Source: Nematostella vectensis
Taxonomy: Eukaryota; Cnidaria; Anthozoa; Actiniaria; Edwardsiidae
DNA length: 64,000 nucleotides
NCBI RefSeq assembly: GCF_932526225.1
Contig: NC_064040.1
Span: 17,550,994-17,614,993 of the forward strand
Reading direction: 5' to 3'
The notes beneath the pieces are model-generated. The model was not told the DNA's origin, did not search any database, and worked only from the letters and a program-made list of their open reading frames with translations. A program made the translations under genes and the position numbers. Shown in pieces: positions 32,300 to 45,495 of this stretch (position 1 is the first letter of the stretch; each line of letters begins with the position of its first letter).

Positions 32300-34800
32300 C
32301 ATCGTCTGGATACTAACAGAGTCTCATGCTCTATTGTCTGGATACTAGCAGGGGCTTATGCTACATTGTCTGGATACTAACAGAGGCTTATGCTCCATTG
32401 TATGGATACTAACAGGGGCTCATGCTCTATTGTATGGATACAAACAGGGGCTCATGCTCTATTGTATGGATACAAACAGGGGCTCATGCTCTATTGTATG
32501 GATACAAACAGGGGCTCATGCTTTTTTGTCTGGATACTAACAGGGGCTTATGCTACATTGTCTGGATACTAACAGGGGCTATGCTACATTGTCTGGATAC
32601 TAACAGAGGCTCATGCTCCATTGTCTGGATACTAACAGGGGCTCATGCTCTATTGTATGGATACTAACAGGGGCTTATGCTATATTTTCTGGATACTAAC
32701 AGGGGCTTATGCTTTATTGTCTGGATACTAACAGGGGCTCATGCTCCATTGTCTGGATACTAACAGGGGCTCATGCTCTATTGTATGGATACTAACAGGG
32801 GCTTATGCTATATTTTCTGGATACTAACAGAGTCTTATGCTACATTGTCTGGATACTAACAGAGGTTTATGAACTATTGTCTGGATACTAACAGGTGCTT
32901 ATGCTATATTTTCTGGATACTAACAGGGGCTATGCTACATTGTATGGATACTAACAGAGGTTTATGCACTATTGTCTGGATACTAACAGGGGCTTATGCT
33001 ACATTGTCTGGATACTAACAGGGGCTTATGCTACATTGTCTGGATACTAACAGAGGTTTATGAACTATTGTCTGGATACTAACAGGGGCTTATGCTATAT
33101 TTTCTGGATACTAACAGGGGCTATGCTACATTGTATGGATACTAACAGAGGTTTATGCACTATTGTCTGGATACTAACAGGGGCTTATGCTACATTGTCT
33201 GGATACTAACAGGGGCTTATGCTACATTGTCTGGATACTAACAGGGGCTTATGCTCTATTGTCTGGATACTAACAGGGGCTTATGCTACATTGTCTGGAT
33301 ACTAACAGAGGCTTATGCTACATCGTCTGGATACTAACAGAGTCTCATGCTCTATTGTCTGGATACTAGCAGGGGCTTATGCTACATTGTCTGGATACTA
33401 ACAGAGGCTTATGCTCCATTGTATGGATACTAACAGGGGCTCATGCTCTATTGTATGGATACAAACAGGGGCTCATGCTCTATTGTATGGATACAAACAG
33501 GGGCTCATGCTCTATTGTATGGATACAAACAGGGGCTCATGCTTTTTTGTCTGGATACTAACAGGGGCTTATGCTACATTGTCTGGATACTAACAGGGGC
33601 TATGCTACATTGTCTGGATACTAACAGAGGCTCATGCTCCATTGTCTGGATACTAACAGGGGCTCATGCTCTATTGTATGGATACTAACAGGGGCTTATG
33701 CTATATTTTCTGGATACTAACAGGGGCTTATGCTTTATTGTCTGGATACTAACAGGGGCTCATGCTCCATTGTCTGGATACTAACAGGGGCTCATGCTCT
33801 ATTGTATGGATACTAACAGGGGCTTATGCTATATTTTCTGGATACTAACAGAGTCTTATGCTACATTGTCTGGATACTAACAGAGGTTTATGAACTATTG
33901 TCTGGATACTAACAGGTGCTTATGCTATATTTTCTGGATACTAACAGGGGCTATGCTACATTGTATGGATACTAACAGAGGTTTATGCACTATTGTCTGG
34001 ATACTAACAGGGGCTTATGCTACATTGTCTGGATACTAACAGGGGCTTATGCTACATTGTCTGGATACTAACAGAGGTTTATGAACTATTGTCTGGATAC
34101 TAACAGGGGCTTATGCTATATTTTCTGGATACTAACAGGGGCTATGCTACATTGTATGGATACTAACAGAGGTTTATGCACTATTGTCTGGATACTAACA
34201 GGGGCTTATGCTACATTGTCTGGATACTAACAGGGGCTTATGCTACATTGTCTGGATACTAACAGGGGCTTATGCTCTATTGTCTGGATACTAACAGGGG
34301 CTTATGCTACATTGTCTGGATACTAACAGAGGCCTATGCTCCATTGTATGGATACTAACAGAGGCTCATGCTCTATTGTATGGATACTAACAGGGGCTAA
34401 TGCTATATTGTCTGGATACTAACAGAGGCTTATGCTCCACTGTCTGGATACTAACAGAGGCTCATGCTACATTGTATGGATACTAACAGGGGCTTATGCT
34501 ACATTGTCTGGATACTAACAGGGGCTTATGCTATATTGTCTGGATACTAACAGAGGCTCATGCTACATTGTATGGATACTAACAGGGGCTTATGCTCCAT
34601 TGTCTGGATACTAACAGAGGCTTATGCTCCATTGTATGGATACTAACAGGGGCTCAAGCTCTATTGTATGGATACAAACAGGGGCTCATGCTCTATTGTA
34701 TGGATACAAACAGGGGCTCATGCTCTATTGTATGGATACAAACAGGGGCTCATGCTTTTTTGTCTGGATACTAACAGAGGCTTATGCTCCATTGTATGGA
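32300..34800. repeat. Tandem 1,021-bp higher-order repeat within the satellite
   Basis: A run of units with GATACAAACAGGGG and CATGCTTTTTTG variants starting near 32358 is repeated at 33379, exactly 1,021 bp later. A third, partly diverged copy starts near 34592. The period is 32 units less 3 bp because some units are 31 bp. The block continues through the ATTTTCTGG and GGTTTATGAAC variants. The two first copies look nearly identical by eye, which suggests recent amplification. Confidence 0.85.
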
Positions 34801-37800
34801 TACTAACAGAGGTTTATGCTACATTGTATGGATACTAACAGGGGCTTATGCTACATTGTCTGGATACTAACAGGGGCTTATGCTACATTGTCTGGATACT
34901 AACAGAGGCTTATGCTCCATTGTATGGATACTAACAGGGGCTTATGCTCCATTGTCTGGATACTAACAGGGGCTTATGCTCCATTGTCTGGATACTAACA
35001 GAGGTTTATGCTACATTGAATGGATACTAACAGGGGCTTATGCTACATTGTATGGATACTAACAGGGGCTTATGCTACATTGTCTGGATACTAACAGGGG
35101 CTTATGCTACATTGTCTGGATACTAACAGGGGCTTATGTTCCATTGTCTGGATACTAACAGGGGCTTATGCTACATTGTCTGGATACTAAGAGAGGCTCA
35201 TGCTACATTTTGTGGATACTAACTGAGGCTTATGCTCCATTGTATGGATACTAACAGGGGCTATGCTAAATTGTATGGATACTAACAGAGGCTTATGCTA
35301 CATTGTCTGGATACTAACAGAGGCTTATGCTAAATTGTCTGGATACTAACAGGGGCTTATGCTACATTGTCTGGATACTAACAGAGGCTTATGCTCCATT
35401 GTCTGGATACTAACAGGGGCTCATGCACTTATGTCTGGATACTAACAGGGGCTTATTCTACATTGTCTGGATACTAACAGGGGCTTATGTTTCATTGTCT
35501 GGATACTAACAGGGGCTTATGCTACATTGTCTGGATACTAACAGGGGCTTATGCTACATTGTCTGGATACTAACAGGGGCTCATGCTCTATTGTATAGAT
35601 ACTAACAGGGGCTTATGCTACATTGTCTGGATACTAACAGAGGCTCATGCTCCATTGTCTGGATACTAACAGGGGCTCATGCTCTATTGTATGGATACTA
35701 ACAGGGGCTCATGCTCTATTGTATGGATACAAACAGGGGCTCATGCTCTATTGTCTGGATACTAACAGGGGCTTATGCTACATTGTCTGGATACTAACAG
35801 GGGCTTATGTTCCATTGTCTGGATACTAACAGGGGCTTATGCTACATTGTCTGGATACTAACAGAGGCTCATGCTCTATTGTATGGATAGTAACAGGGGC
35901 TCATGCTCTATTGTATAGATACTAACAGAGGCTTATGCTCCATTGTATGGATACTAACAGAGGTTTATGCTACATTGTATGGATACTAACAGGGGCTTAT
36001 GCTACATTGTCTGGATACTAACAGGGGCTTATGCTACATTGTCTGGATACTAACAGAGGCTTATGCTCCATTGTATGGATACTAACAGGGGCTTATGCTC
36101 CATTGTCTGGATACTAACAGGGGCTTATGCTCCATTGTCTGGATACTAACAGAGGTTTATGCTACATTGAATGGATACTAACAGGGGCTTATGCTACATT
36201 GTATGGATACTAACAGGGGCTTATGCTACATTGTCTGGATACTAACAGGGGCTTATGCTACATTGTCTGGATACTAACAGGGGCTTATGTTCCATTGTCT
36301 GGATACTAACAGGGGCTTATGCTACATTGTCTGGATACTAAGAGAGGCTCATGCTACATTTTGTGGATACTAACTGAGGCTTATGCTCCATTGTATGGAT
36401 ACTAACAGGGGCTATGCTAAATTGTATGGATACTAACAGAGGCTTATGCTACATTGTCTGGATACTAACAGAGGCTTATGCTAAATTGTCTGGATACTAA
36501 CAGGGGCTTATGCTACATTGTCTGGATACTAACAGAGGCTTATGCTCCATTGTCTGGATACTAACAGGGGCTCATGCTCTTATGTCTGGATACTAACAGG
36601 GGCTTATTCTACATTGTCTGGATACTAACAGGGGCTTATGTTTCATTGTCTGGATACTAACAGGGGCTTATGCTACATTGTCTGGATACTAACAGGGGCT
36701 TATGCTACATTGTCTGGATACTAACAGGGGCTCATGCTCTATTGTATAGATACTAACAGGGGCTTATGCTACATTGTCTGGATACTAACAGAGGCTCATG
36801 CTCCATTGTCTGGATACTAACAGGGGCTCATGCTCTATTGTATGGATACTAACAGGGGCTCATGCTCTATTGTATGGATACAAACAGGGGCTCATGCTCT
36901 ATTGTCTGGATACTAACAGGGGCTTATGCTACATTGTCTGGATACTAACAGGGGCTTATGTTCCATTGTCTGGATACTAACAGGGGCTTATGCTACATTG
37001 TCTGGATACTAACAGAGGCTCATGCTCTATTGTATGGATAGTAACAGGGGCTCATGCTCTATTGTATAGATACTAACAGGGGCTTATGCTACATTGTCTG
37101 GATACTAACAGAGGCTTATGCTACATTTTCCGGATACTAACAGAGGCTCATGCTACATTGTCTGGATACTAACAGAGGCTCATGCTCTATTGTATGGATA
37201 CTAACAGGGGCTTATGCTATATTTTCTGGATACTAACAAGGGCTCATGCTACATTGTCTGGATACTAACAGAGGCTCATGCTCTATTGTATGGATACTAA
37301 CAGGGGCTTATGCTATATTGTATGGATACTAACAGAGGCTTATGCTACATTGTCTGGATACTAACAGAGGCTTATGCTCCATTGTCTGGATACTAACAGA
37401 GGCTTATGCTACACTGTCTGGATACTAACAGAGGCTTATGTTCCATTGTATGGATACTAACAGGGGCTTATGCTATATTTTCTGGATACTAACAGGGGCT
37501 CATGCTCTATTGTATGGATACTAACAGGGGCTTATGCTCCATTGTCTGGATACTAACAGAGGCTTATGCTACACTGTCTGGATACTAACAGAGGCTTATG
37601 CTACACTGTCTGGATACTAACAGAGGCTCATGCTCTATTGTATGGATACTAACAGGGGCTTATGCTATATTGTATGGATACTAACAGGGGCTTATGCTAC
37701 ATTGTATGGATACTAACAGGGGCTTATGCTCCATTGTCTGGATACTAACAGAGGTTTATGCTATATTGTCTGGATACTAACAGGGGCTTATGCTACATTG

Positions 37801-40800
37801 TCTGGATACTAACAGGGGCTTATGCTCCATTGTCTGGATACTAACAGAGGTTTATGCTACATTGTCTGGATACTAACAGGGGCTTATGCTACATTGTATG
37901 GATACTAACAGGGGCTTATGCTACATTGTCTGGATACTAACAGGGGCTTGTGCTCTATTGTATGGATACTAACAGAGGCTCATGCTCTATTGTATGGATA
38001 CTAACAGATGCTTATGCTCTATTGTATGGATACTAACAGGGGCTTATGCTCCATTGTCTGGATACTAACAGAGGCTTATGCTCTATTGTATGGATACTAA
38101 CAGGGGCTTATGCTCTATTGTATGGATACTAACAGGGGCTTATGCTCTATTGTATGGATACTAACAGGGGCTTATGCTCCATTGTCTGGATACTAATAGA
38201 GGCTTATGCTTCATTGTCTGGATACTAACAGGGGCTTATGCTCCATTGTCTGGATACTAACAGAGGCTTATGCTCTATTGTATGGATACTAACAGGGGCT
38301 TATGCTCTATTGTATGGATACTAACAGGGGCTTATGCTCTATTGTATGGATACTAACAGGGGCTTATGCTCCATTGTCTGGATACTAATAGAGGCTTATG
38401 CTTCATTGTCTGGATACTAACAGGGGCTTATGCTCCATTGTCTGGATACTAACAGAGGTTTATGCTACATTGTCTGGATAGCTAACAGAGGCTTATGCTC
38501 TATTGTATGGATACTAACAGGGGCTTATGCTACATTGTCTGGATACTAACAGGGGCTTATGCTCTATTGTATGGATACTAACAGAGGCTCATGCTCTATT
38601 GTATGGATACTAACAGAGGCTTATGCTCTATTGTATGGATACTAACAGGGGCTTATGCTCCATTGTCTGGATACTAACAGAGGCTTATGCTCCATTGTCT
38701 TGATACTAACAGAGGCTTATGCTCCATTGTATGGATACTAACAGGGGCTTATGCTCCATTGTCTGGATACTAACAGGGGCTTATGCTCCATTGTCTGGAT
38801 ACTAACAGAGGTTTATGCTACATTGAATGGATACTAACAGGGGCTTATGCTACATTGTATGGATACTAACAGGGGCTTATGCTACATTGTCTGGATACTA
38901 ACAGGGGCTTATGCTACATTGTCTGGATACCAACAGGGGCTTATGTTCCATTGTCTGGATACTAACAGGGGCTTATGCTACATTGTCTGGATACTAAGAG
39001 AGGCTCATGCTACATTTTGTGGATACTAACTGAGGCTTATGCTCCATTGTATGGATACTAACAGGGGCTATGCTAAATTGTATGGATACTAACAGAGGCT
39101 TATGCTACATTGTCTGGATACTAACAGAGGCTTATGCTAAATTGTCTGGATACTAACAGGGGCTTATGCTACATTGTCTGGATACTAACAGAGGCTTATG
39201 CTCCATTGTCTGGATACTAACAGGGGCTCATGCTCTTATGTCTGGATACTAACAGGGGCTTATTCTACATTGTCTGGATACTAACAGGGGCTTATGTTTC
39301 ATTGTCTGGATACTAACAGGGGCTTATGCTACATTGTCTGGATACTAACAGGGGCTTATGCTACATTGTCTGGATACTAACAGGGGCTCATGCTCTATTG
39401 TATAGATACTAACAGGGGCTTATGCTACATTGTCTGGATACTAACAGAGGCTCATGCTCCATTGTCTGGATACTAACAGGGGCTCATGCTCTATTGTATG
39501 GATACTAACAGGGGCTCATGCTCTATTGTATGGATACAAACAGGGGCTCATGCTCTATTGTCTGGATACTAACAGGGGCTTATGCTACATTGTCTGGATA
39601 CTAACAGGGGCTTATGTTCCATTGTCTGGATACTAACAGGGGCTTATGCTACATTGTCTGGATACTAACAGAGGCTCATGCTCTATTGTATGGATAGTAA
39701 CAGGGGCTCATGCTCTATTGTATAGATACTAACAGGGGCTTATGCTACATTGTCTGGATACTAACAGAGGCTTATGCTACATTTTCTGGATACTAACAGA
39801 GGCTCATGCTACATTGTCTGGATACTAACAGAGGCTCATGCTCTATTGTATGGATACTAACAGGGGCTTATGCTATATTTTCTGGATACTAACAGGGGCT
39901 CATGCTACATTGTCTGGATACTAACAGAGGCTCATGCTCTATTGTATGGATACTAACAGGGGCTTATGCTATATTGTATGTATACTAACAGAGGCTTATG
40001 CTACATTGTCTGGATACTAACAGAGGCTTATGCTCCATTGTCTGGATACTAACAGAGGCTCATGCTACACTGTCTGGATACTAACAGAGGCTTATGTTCC
40101 ATTGTATGGATACTAACAGGGGCTTATGCTATATTTTCTGGATACTAACAGGGGCTCATGCTCTATTGTATGGATACTAACAGGGGCTTATGCTCCATTG
40201 TCTGGATACTAACAGAGGCTTATGCTACACTGTCTGGATACTAACAGAGGCTTATGCTACACTGTCTGGATACTAACAGAGGCTCATGCTCTATTGTATG
40301 GATACTAACAGGGGCTTATGCTATATTGTATGGATACTAACAGGGGCTTATGCTACATTGTATGGATACTAACAGGGGCTTATGCTCCATTGTCTGGATA
40401 CTAACAGAGGTTTATGCTATATTGTCTGGATACTAACAGGGGCTTATGCTACATTGTCTGGATACTAACAGGGGCTTATGCTACATTGTATGGATACTAA
40501 CAGGGGCTTATGCTACATTGTCTGGATACTAACAGGGGCTTGTGCTCTATTGTATGGATACTAACAGAGGCTCATGCTCTATTGTATGGATACTAACAGA
40601 GGCTTATGCTCTATTGTATGGATACTAACAGGGGCTTATGCTCCATTGTCTGGATACTAACAGAGGCTTATGCTCTATTGTATGGATACTAACAGGGGCT
40701 TATGCTCTATTGTATGGATACTAACAGGGGCTTATGCTACATTGTATGGATACTAACAGGGGCTTATGCTCCATTGTCTGGATACTAACAGAGGTTTATG

Positions 40801-43800
40801 CTATACTGTCTGGATACTAACAGGGGCTTATGCTACATTGTCTGGATACTAACAGGGGCTTATGCTCCATTGTCTGGATACTAACAGAGGTTTATGCTAC
40901 ATTGTCTGGATACTAACAGGGGCTTATGCTACATTGTATGGATACTAACAGGGGCTTATGCTACATTGTCTGGATACTAACAGGGGCTTGTGCTCTATTG
41001 TATGGATACTAACAGAGGCTCATGCTCTATTGTATGGATACTAACAGATGCTTATGCTCTATTGTATGGATACTAACAGGGGCTTATGCTCCATTGTCTG
41101 GATACTAACAGAGGCTTATGCTCTATTGTATGGATACTAACAGGGGCTTATGCTCTATTGTATGGATACTAACAGGGGCTTATGCTCTATTGTATGGATA
41201 CTAACAGGGGCTTATGCTCCATTGTCTGGATACTAATAGAGGCTTATGCTTCATTGTCTGGATACTAACAGGGGCTTATGCTCCATTGTCTGGATACTAA
41301 CAGAGGCTTATGCTCTATTGTATGGATACTAACAGGGGCTTATGCTCTATTGTATGGATACTAACAGGGGCTTATGCTCTATTGTATGGATACTAACAGG
41401 GGCTTATGCTCCATTGTCTGGATACTAATAGAGGCTTATGCTTCATTGTCTGGATACTAACAGGGGCTTATGCTCCATTGTCTGGATACTAACAGAGGTT
41501 TATGCTACATTGTCTGGATAGCTAACAGAGGCTTATGCTCTATTGTATGGATACTAACAGGGGCTTATGCTACATTGTCTGGATACTAACAGGGGCTTAT
41601 GCTCTATTGTATGGATACTAACAGAGGCTCATGCTCTATTGTATGGATACTAACAGAGGCTTATGCTCTATTGTATGGATACTAACAGGGGCTTATGCTC
41701 CATTGTCTGGATACTAACAGAGGCTTATGCTCCATTGTCTGGATACTAACAGAGGCTTATGCTCCATTGTATGGATACTAACAGGGGCTTATGCTCCATT
41801 GTCTGGATACTAACAGGGGCTTATGCTCCATTGTCTGGATACTAACAGAGGTTTATGCTACATTGAATGGATACTAACAGGGGCTTATGCTACATTGTAT
41901 GGATACTAACAGGGGCTTATGCTACATTGTCTGGATACTAACAGGGGCTTATGCTACATTGTCTGGATACTAACAGGGGCTTATGTTCCATTGTCTGGAT
42001 ACTAACAGGGGCTTATGCTACATTGTCTGGATACTAAGAGAGGCTCATGCTACATTTTGTGGATACTAACTGAGGCTTATGCTCCATTGTATGGATACTA
42101 ACAGGGGCTATGCTAAATTGTATGGATACTAACAGAGGCTTATGCTACATTGTCTGGATACTAACAGAGGCTTATGCTAAATTGTCTGGATACTAACAGG
42201 GGCTTATGCTACATTGTCTGGATACTAACAGAGGCTTATGCTCCATTGTCTGGATACTAACAGGGGCTCATGCTCTTATGTCTGGATACTAACAGGGGCT
42301 TATTCTACATTGTCTGGATACTAACAGGGGCTTATGTTTCATTGTCTGGATACTAACAGGGGCTTATGCTACATTGTCTGGATACTAACAGGGGCTTATG
42401 CTACATTGTCTGGATACTAACAGGGGCTCATGCTCTATTGTATAGATACTAACAGGGGCTTATGCTACATTGTCTGGATACTAACAGAGGCTCATGCTCC
42501 ATTGTCTGGATACTAACAGGGGCTCATGCTCTATTGTATGGATACTAACAGGGGCTCATGCTCTATTGTATGGATACAAACAGGGGCTCATGCTCTATTG
42601 TCTGGATACTAACAGGGGCTTATGCTACATTGTCTGGATACTAACAGGGGCTTATGTTCCATTGTCTGGATACTAACAGGGGCTTATGCTACATTGTCTG
42701 GATACTAACAGAGGCTCATGCTCTATTGTATGGATAGTAACAGGGGCTCATGCTCTATTGTATAGATACTAACAGGGGCTTATGCTACATTGTCTGGATA
42801 CTAACAGAGGCTTATGCTACATTTTCTGGATACTAACAGAGGCTCATGCTACATTGTCTGGATACTAACAGAGGCTCATGCTCTATTGTATGGATACTAA
42901 CAGGGGCTTATGCTATATTTTCTGGATACTAACAGGGGCTCATGCTACATTGTCTGGATACTAACAGAGGCTCATGCTCTATTGTATGGATACTAACAGG
43001 GGCTTATGCTATATTGTATGGATACTAACAGAGGCTTATGCTACATTGTCTGGATACTAACAGAGGCTTATGCTCCATTGTCTGGATACTAACAGAGGCT
43101 CATGCTACACTGTCTGGATACTAACAGAGGCTTATGTTCCATTGTATGGATACTAACAGGGGCTTATGCTATATTTTCTGGATACTAACAGGGGCTCATG
43201 CTCTATTGTATGGATACTAACAGGGGCTTATGCTCCATTGTCTGGATACTAACAGAGGCTTATGCTACACTGTCTGGATACTAACAGAGGCTTATGCTAC
43301 ACTGTCTGGATACTAACAGAGGCTCATGCTCTATTGTATGGATACTAACAGGGGCTTATGCTATATTGTATGGATACTAACAGGGGCTTATGCTACATTG
43401 TATGGATACTAACAGGGGCTTATGCTCCATTGTCTGGATACTAACAGAGGTTTATGCTATATTGTCTGGATACTAACAGGGGCTTATGCTACATTGTCTG
43501 GATACTAACAGGGGCTTATGCTACATTGTATGGATACTAACAGGGGCTTATGCTACATTGTCTGGATACTAACAGGGGCTTGTGCTCTATTGTATGGATA
43601 CTAACAGAGGCTCATGCTCTATTGTATGGATACTAACAGAGGCTTATGCTCTATTGTATGGATACTAACAGGGGCTTATGCTCCATTGTCTGGATACTAA
43701 CAGAGGCTTATGCTCTATTGTATGGATACTAACAGGGGCTTATGCTCTATTGTATGGATACTAACAGGGGCTTATGCTCTATTGTATGGATACTAACAGG

Positions 43801-44100
43801 GGCTTATGCTCCATTGTCTGGATACTAATAGAGGCTTATGCTTCATTGTCTGGATACTAACAGGGGCTTATGCTCCATTGTCTGGATACTAACAGAGGCT
43901 TTTGCTCTATTGTATGGATACTAACAGGGGCTTATGCTCTATTGTATGGATACTAACAGGGGCTTATGCTCTATTGTATGGATACTAACAGGGGCTCATG
44001 CTCCATTGTCTGGATACTAATAGAGGCTTATGCTTCATTGTCTGGATACTAACAGGGGCTTATGCTCCATTGTCTGGATACTAACAGAGGTTTATGCTAC
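34800..44100. repeat. Nested 1,151-bp and 3,040-bp higher-order repeats within the satellite
   Basis: A marker block (CATTTTGTGG, AACTGAGG, TCTTATGTC and TATAGATAC variants, then three CTCATGCTC units) appears four times. Equivalent points lie at 35647, 36798, 39454 and 42494, giving spacings of 1,151, 2,656 and 3,040 bp. The last spacing equals 95 units of 32 bp. The final two copies extend through nearly the whole 38-44 kb stretch. Copy borders are approximate. Confidence 0.8.
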
Positions 44101-44265
44101 ATTGTCTGGATAGCTAACAGGGGCTTATGCTCCATTGTCTGGATACTAATAGAGGCTTATGCTTCATTGTCTGGATACTAATAGAGGCTTATGCTCCATT
44201 GTCTGGATAGCTAACAGGGGCTTATGCTCCATTGTCTGGATACTAATAGAGGTTTATGCTACATT

Positions 44266-44808
44266 TAGAGACATGTGCCTATGCTCGCCGTTTATCTCAC
44301 TTTAATGTTGGTATGCTCACCGTTTCCCTCATTTTTGCTCGAAGCTCTCTGTAGTTGTCAGACACGTGTGAGAGCATACTGATGTCGTACCTCTTGGCCG
44401 TTATATCCACCGTCAGATTTACATACATGGCTGGGATGGAGACATATCCATTAGGCTTACGAATAAAAAAATAAAATAAAAAGAATAATACAAATCATCG
44501 GTTAGATGCGGGAATTCGTACCAATGCGTCTGAGGTGAAGGTGAATTTCTACCAAATCAATCCATCGGTCTAACTCCTCAAATACACTCACTTATCTGCA
44601 AACTATGATTTGTCATATTGTATTCATAACTCGAGAAAAATTTGAAAATCAAGTTAAGCAAAACCTAGCCCGCCCTAGTCCTCAGCTTTTCTAGAGCCCA
44701 AATTTTAAGGTATGTCTTCTCTAAGTACTAGGCTTATATCCTTAACTTTATTTATTTGTAGTTAAAATGATTTCAATGAAGAATAAGCGAATAAAAGGCG
44801 ACACTTAC
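44266..44808. other. AT-rich non-coding spacer between satellite and first exon
   Basis: The satellite stops abruptly after GCTACATT and unique sequence follows. It has an A-rich tract near 44465-44490 and no open frame with recognisable protein similarity. If the minus-strand gene continues downstream, this would be the first part of its next intron, because the donor of the WSC-like exon lies at 44803-44808. Confidence 0.7.
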
Positions 44809-45087
44809 TGTTAAGCTTGTATATGTTCTGCGCCCATTTTCCACCGGTTCCATTCTGCGAGCATCCATAGGCTTTGCCGTATTTAAAGTATCTGCTCCCG
44901 CCTTCTTCATCACTGAAGCACTGGGAGTTGTACTGAAAACCAAAGTATCTATAGCCAGCAGCTGCGACCTTTTGAGCACAGTCCTCTACCATGGAATCTG
45001 ACGGGATTTCAAACGTAGCGAGCATGTACCGCAGCGCTCGCTGGGCTGTATCAGCGTAACATCCCAGGTGAGTGATTTTGGCCGGGA
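44809..45087 (-). CDS. WSC-like domain exon of an SRCR/WSC-like gene
   Basis: This exon is defined on the minus strand by an acceptor (TTTTAG) just above 45087 and a strong donor (GTAAGT) at 44808-44803. It is 279 bases, phase 1 at both ends, as usual for shuffled extracellular modules. It encodes about 93 residues beginning near PAKITHLGCYAD, continuing through EDCAQKVAAAGYRYFGFQY, NSQCFSDEE and GKAYGCSQN, and ending near AQNIYKL. The GCYAD opening, the cysteine spacing and the YRYFGFQY core resemble WSC carbohydrate-binding-type domains, although the full eight-cysteine pattern is not present. It follows the SRCR exons with matching phase, so I infer one secreted or membrane protein. The domain name is the less certain part; the exon itself is well supported. 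Confidence 0.7.
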
Positions 45088-45495
45088 CTAAAACAACGGA
45101 TAGTAGTGTTAGAGACATTAGGTTCGAGTTGATAGTCGTGGTTATTTACCACGCCAGTTAGAAAAAAAAATCAAAACGTCTTTAAATGAAAGCAATAATA
45201 ATAATGATGGTGATGATGATACTCTTACATGTATACTCTTATCAGGTGTCAACACGTCAGATGTTAGATTTAAAAGCTACTTTCACTTGAGGAGTGAGTG
45301 GAGACGGAGAAGGAAGCGGATACGTAAGAAGCTAACAAGCGGAGAAGAAAAGAACAGATTGTTTCTTATTAATCCTTCTCCGCTTGCGTCAGCTCCGCGC
45401 TTATATTCACACGCACGTAAGCTCCGCTTCCTGATCCATTTAGCTAGTAAAGCCAATAAAGTCGCTTAGCTAGTAAATCCAGCTTTCAAACAAAC
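45088..45495 (-). other. Intron between SRCR and WSC-like exons, containing a hairpin element
   Basis: The intron runs from the donor GTTTGT at 45495-45490 to the acceptor next to 45087. It contains nested inverted repeats: an inner 12-bp perfect pair (45336-45347 with 45375-45386) and an outer 10-bp perfect pair (45311-45320 with 45423-45432). These could fold into one hairpin and suggest a small MITE-like insertion. TAGCTAGTAAA occurs twice just beyond the hairpin, near 45441 and 45467. No coding region is supported here; a 60-codon open frame at 45287-45469 looks fortuitous. Confidence 0.65.

Larger units (their letters stand above)
1..44265. repeat. Giant 32-bp tandem satellite array
   Basis: The whole interval is a head-to-tail array of a 32-bp unit, already in progress at base 1, so about 1,380 copies are visible. 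The most constant part of the unit is GATACTAACAG followed by AGGCTTATG or GGGCTTATG. Variable positions are few and recur: TATGG or TCTGG, AGAGG or AGGGG, CTTATG, TTTATG or CTCATG, and GCTACA, GCTCCA, GCTTCA, GCTCTA or GCTATA. A 31-bp form with GGTACT in place of GGATACT is common up to about 28 kb and not noticed beyond about 32 kb. Another 31-bp form has GGGGCTATGC. Rare 33-bp forms have GATAGCTAAC. Because 32 is not a multiple of 3, the unit is read in all three frames and TAA recurs about every 96 bases; the small open frames inside are periodic artefacts. No unique sequence interrupts the array. Confidence 0.98.

Noticed and set aside
8077-42676. Small open frames of 60-81 codons inside the 32-bp satellite
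   Set aside because: They repeat the same peptide in every array copy, come from frame cycling of a 32-bp unit, and end at the recurrent TAA.
1-44265. CRISPR-like appearance of a 32-bp repeat
   Set aside because: There are no unique spacers; the units are directly adjacent and the rest of the window is eukaryotic.
45287-45469. 60-codon plus-strand frame in the SRCR-WSC intron
   Set aside because: It coincides with the hairpin element and is highly basic by chance; no domain.
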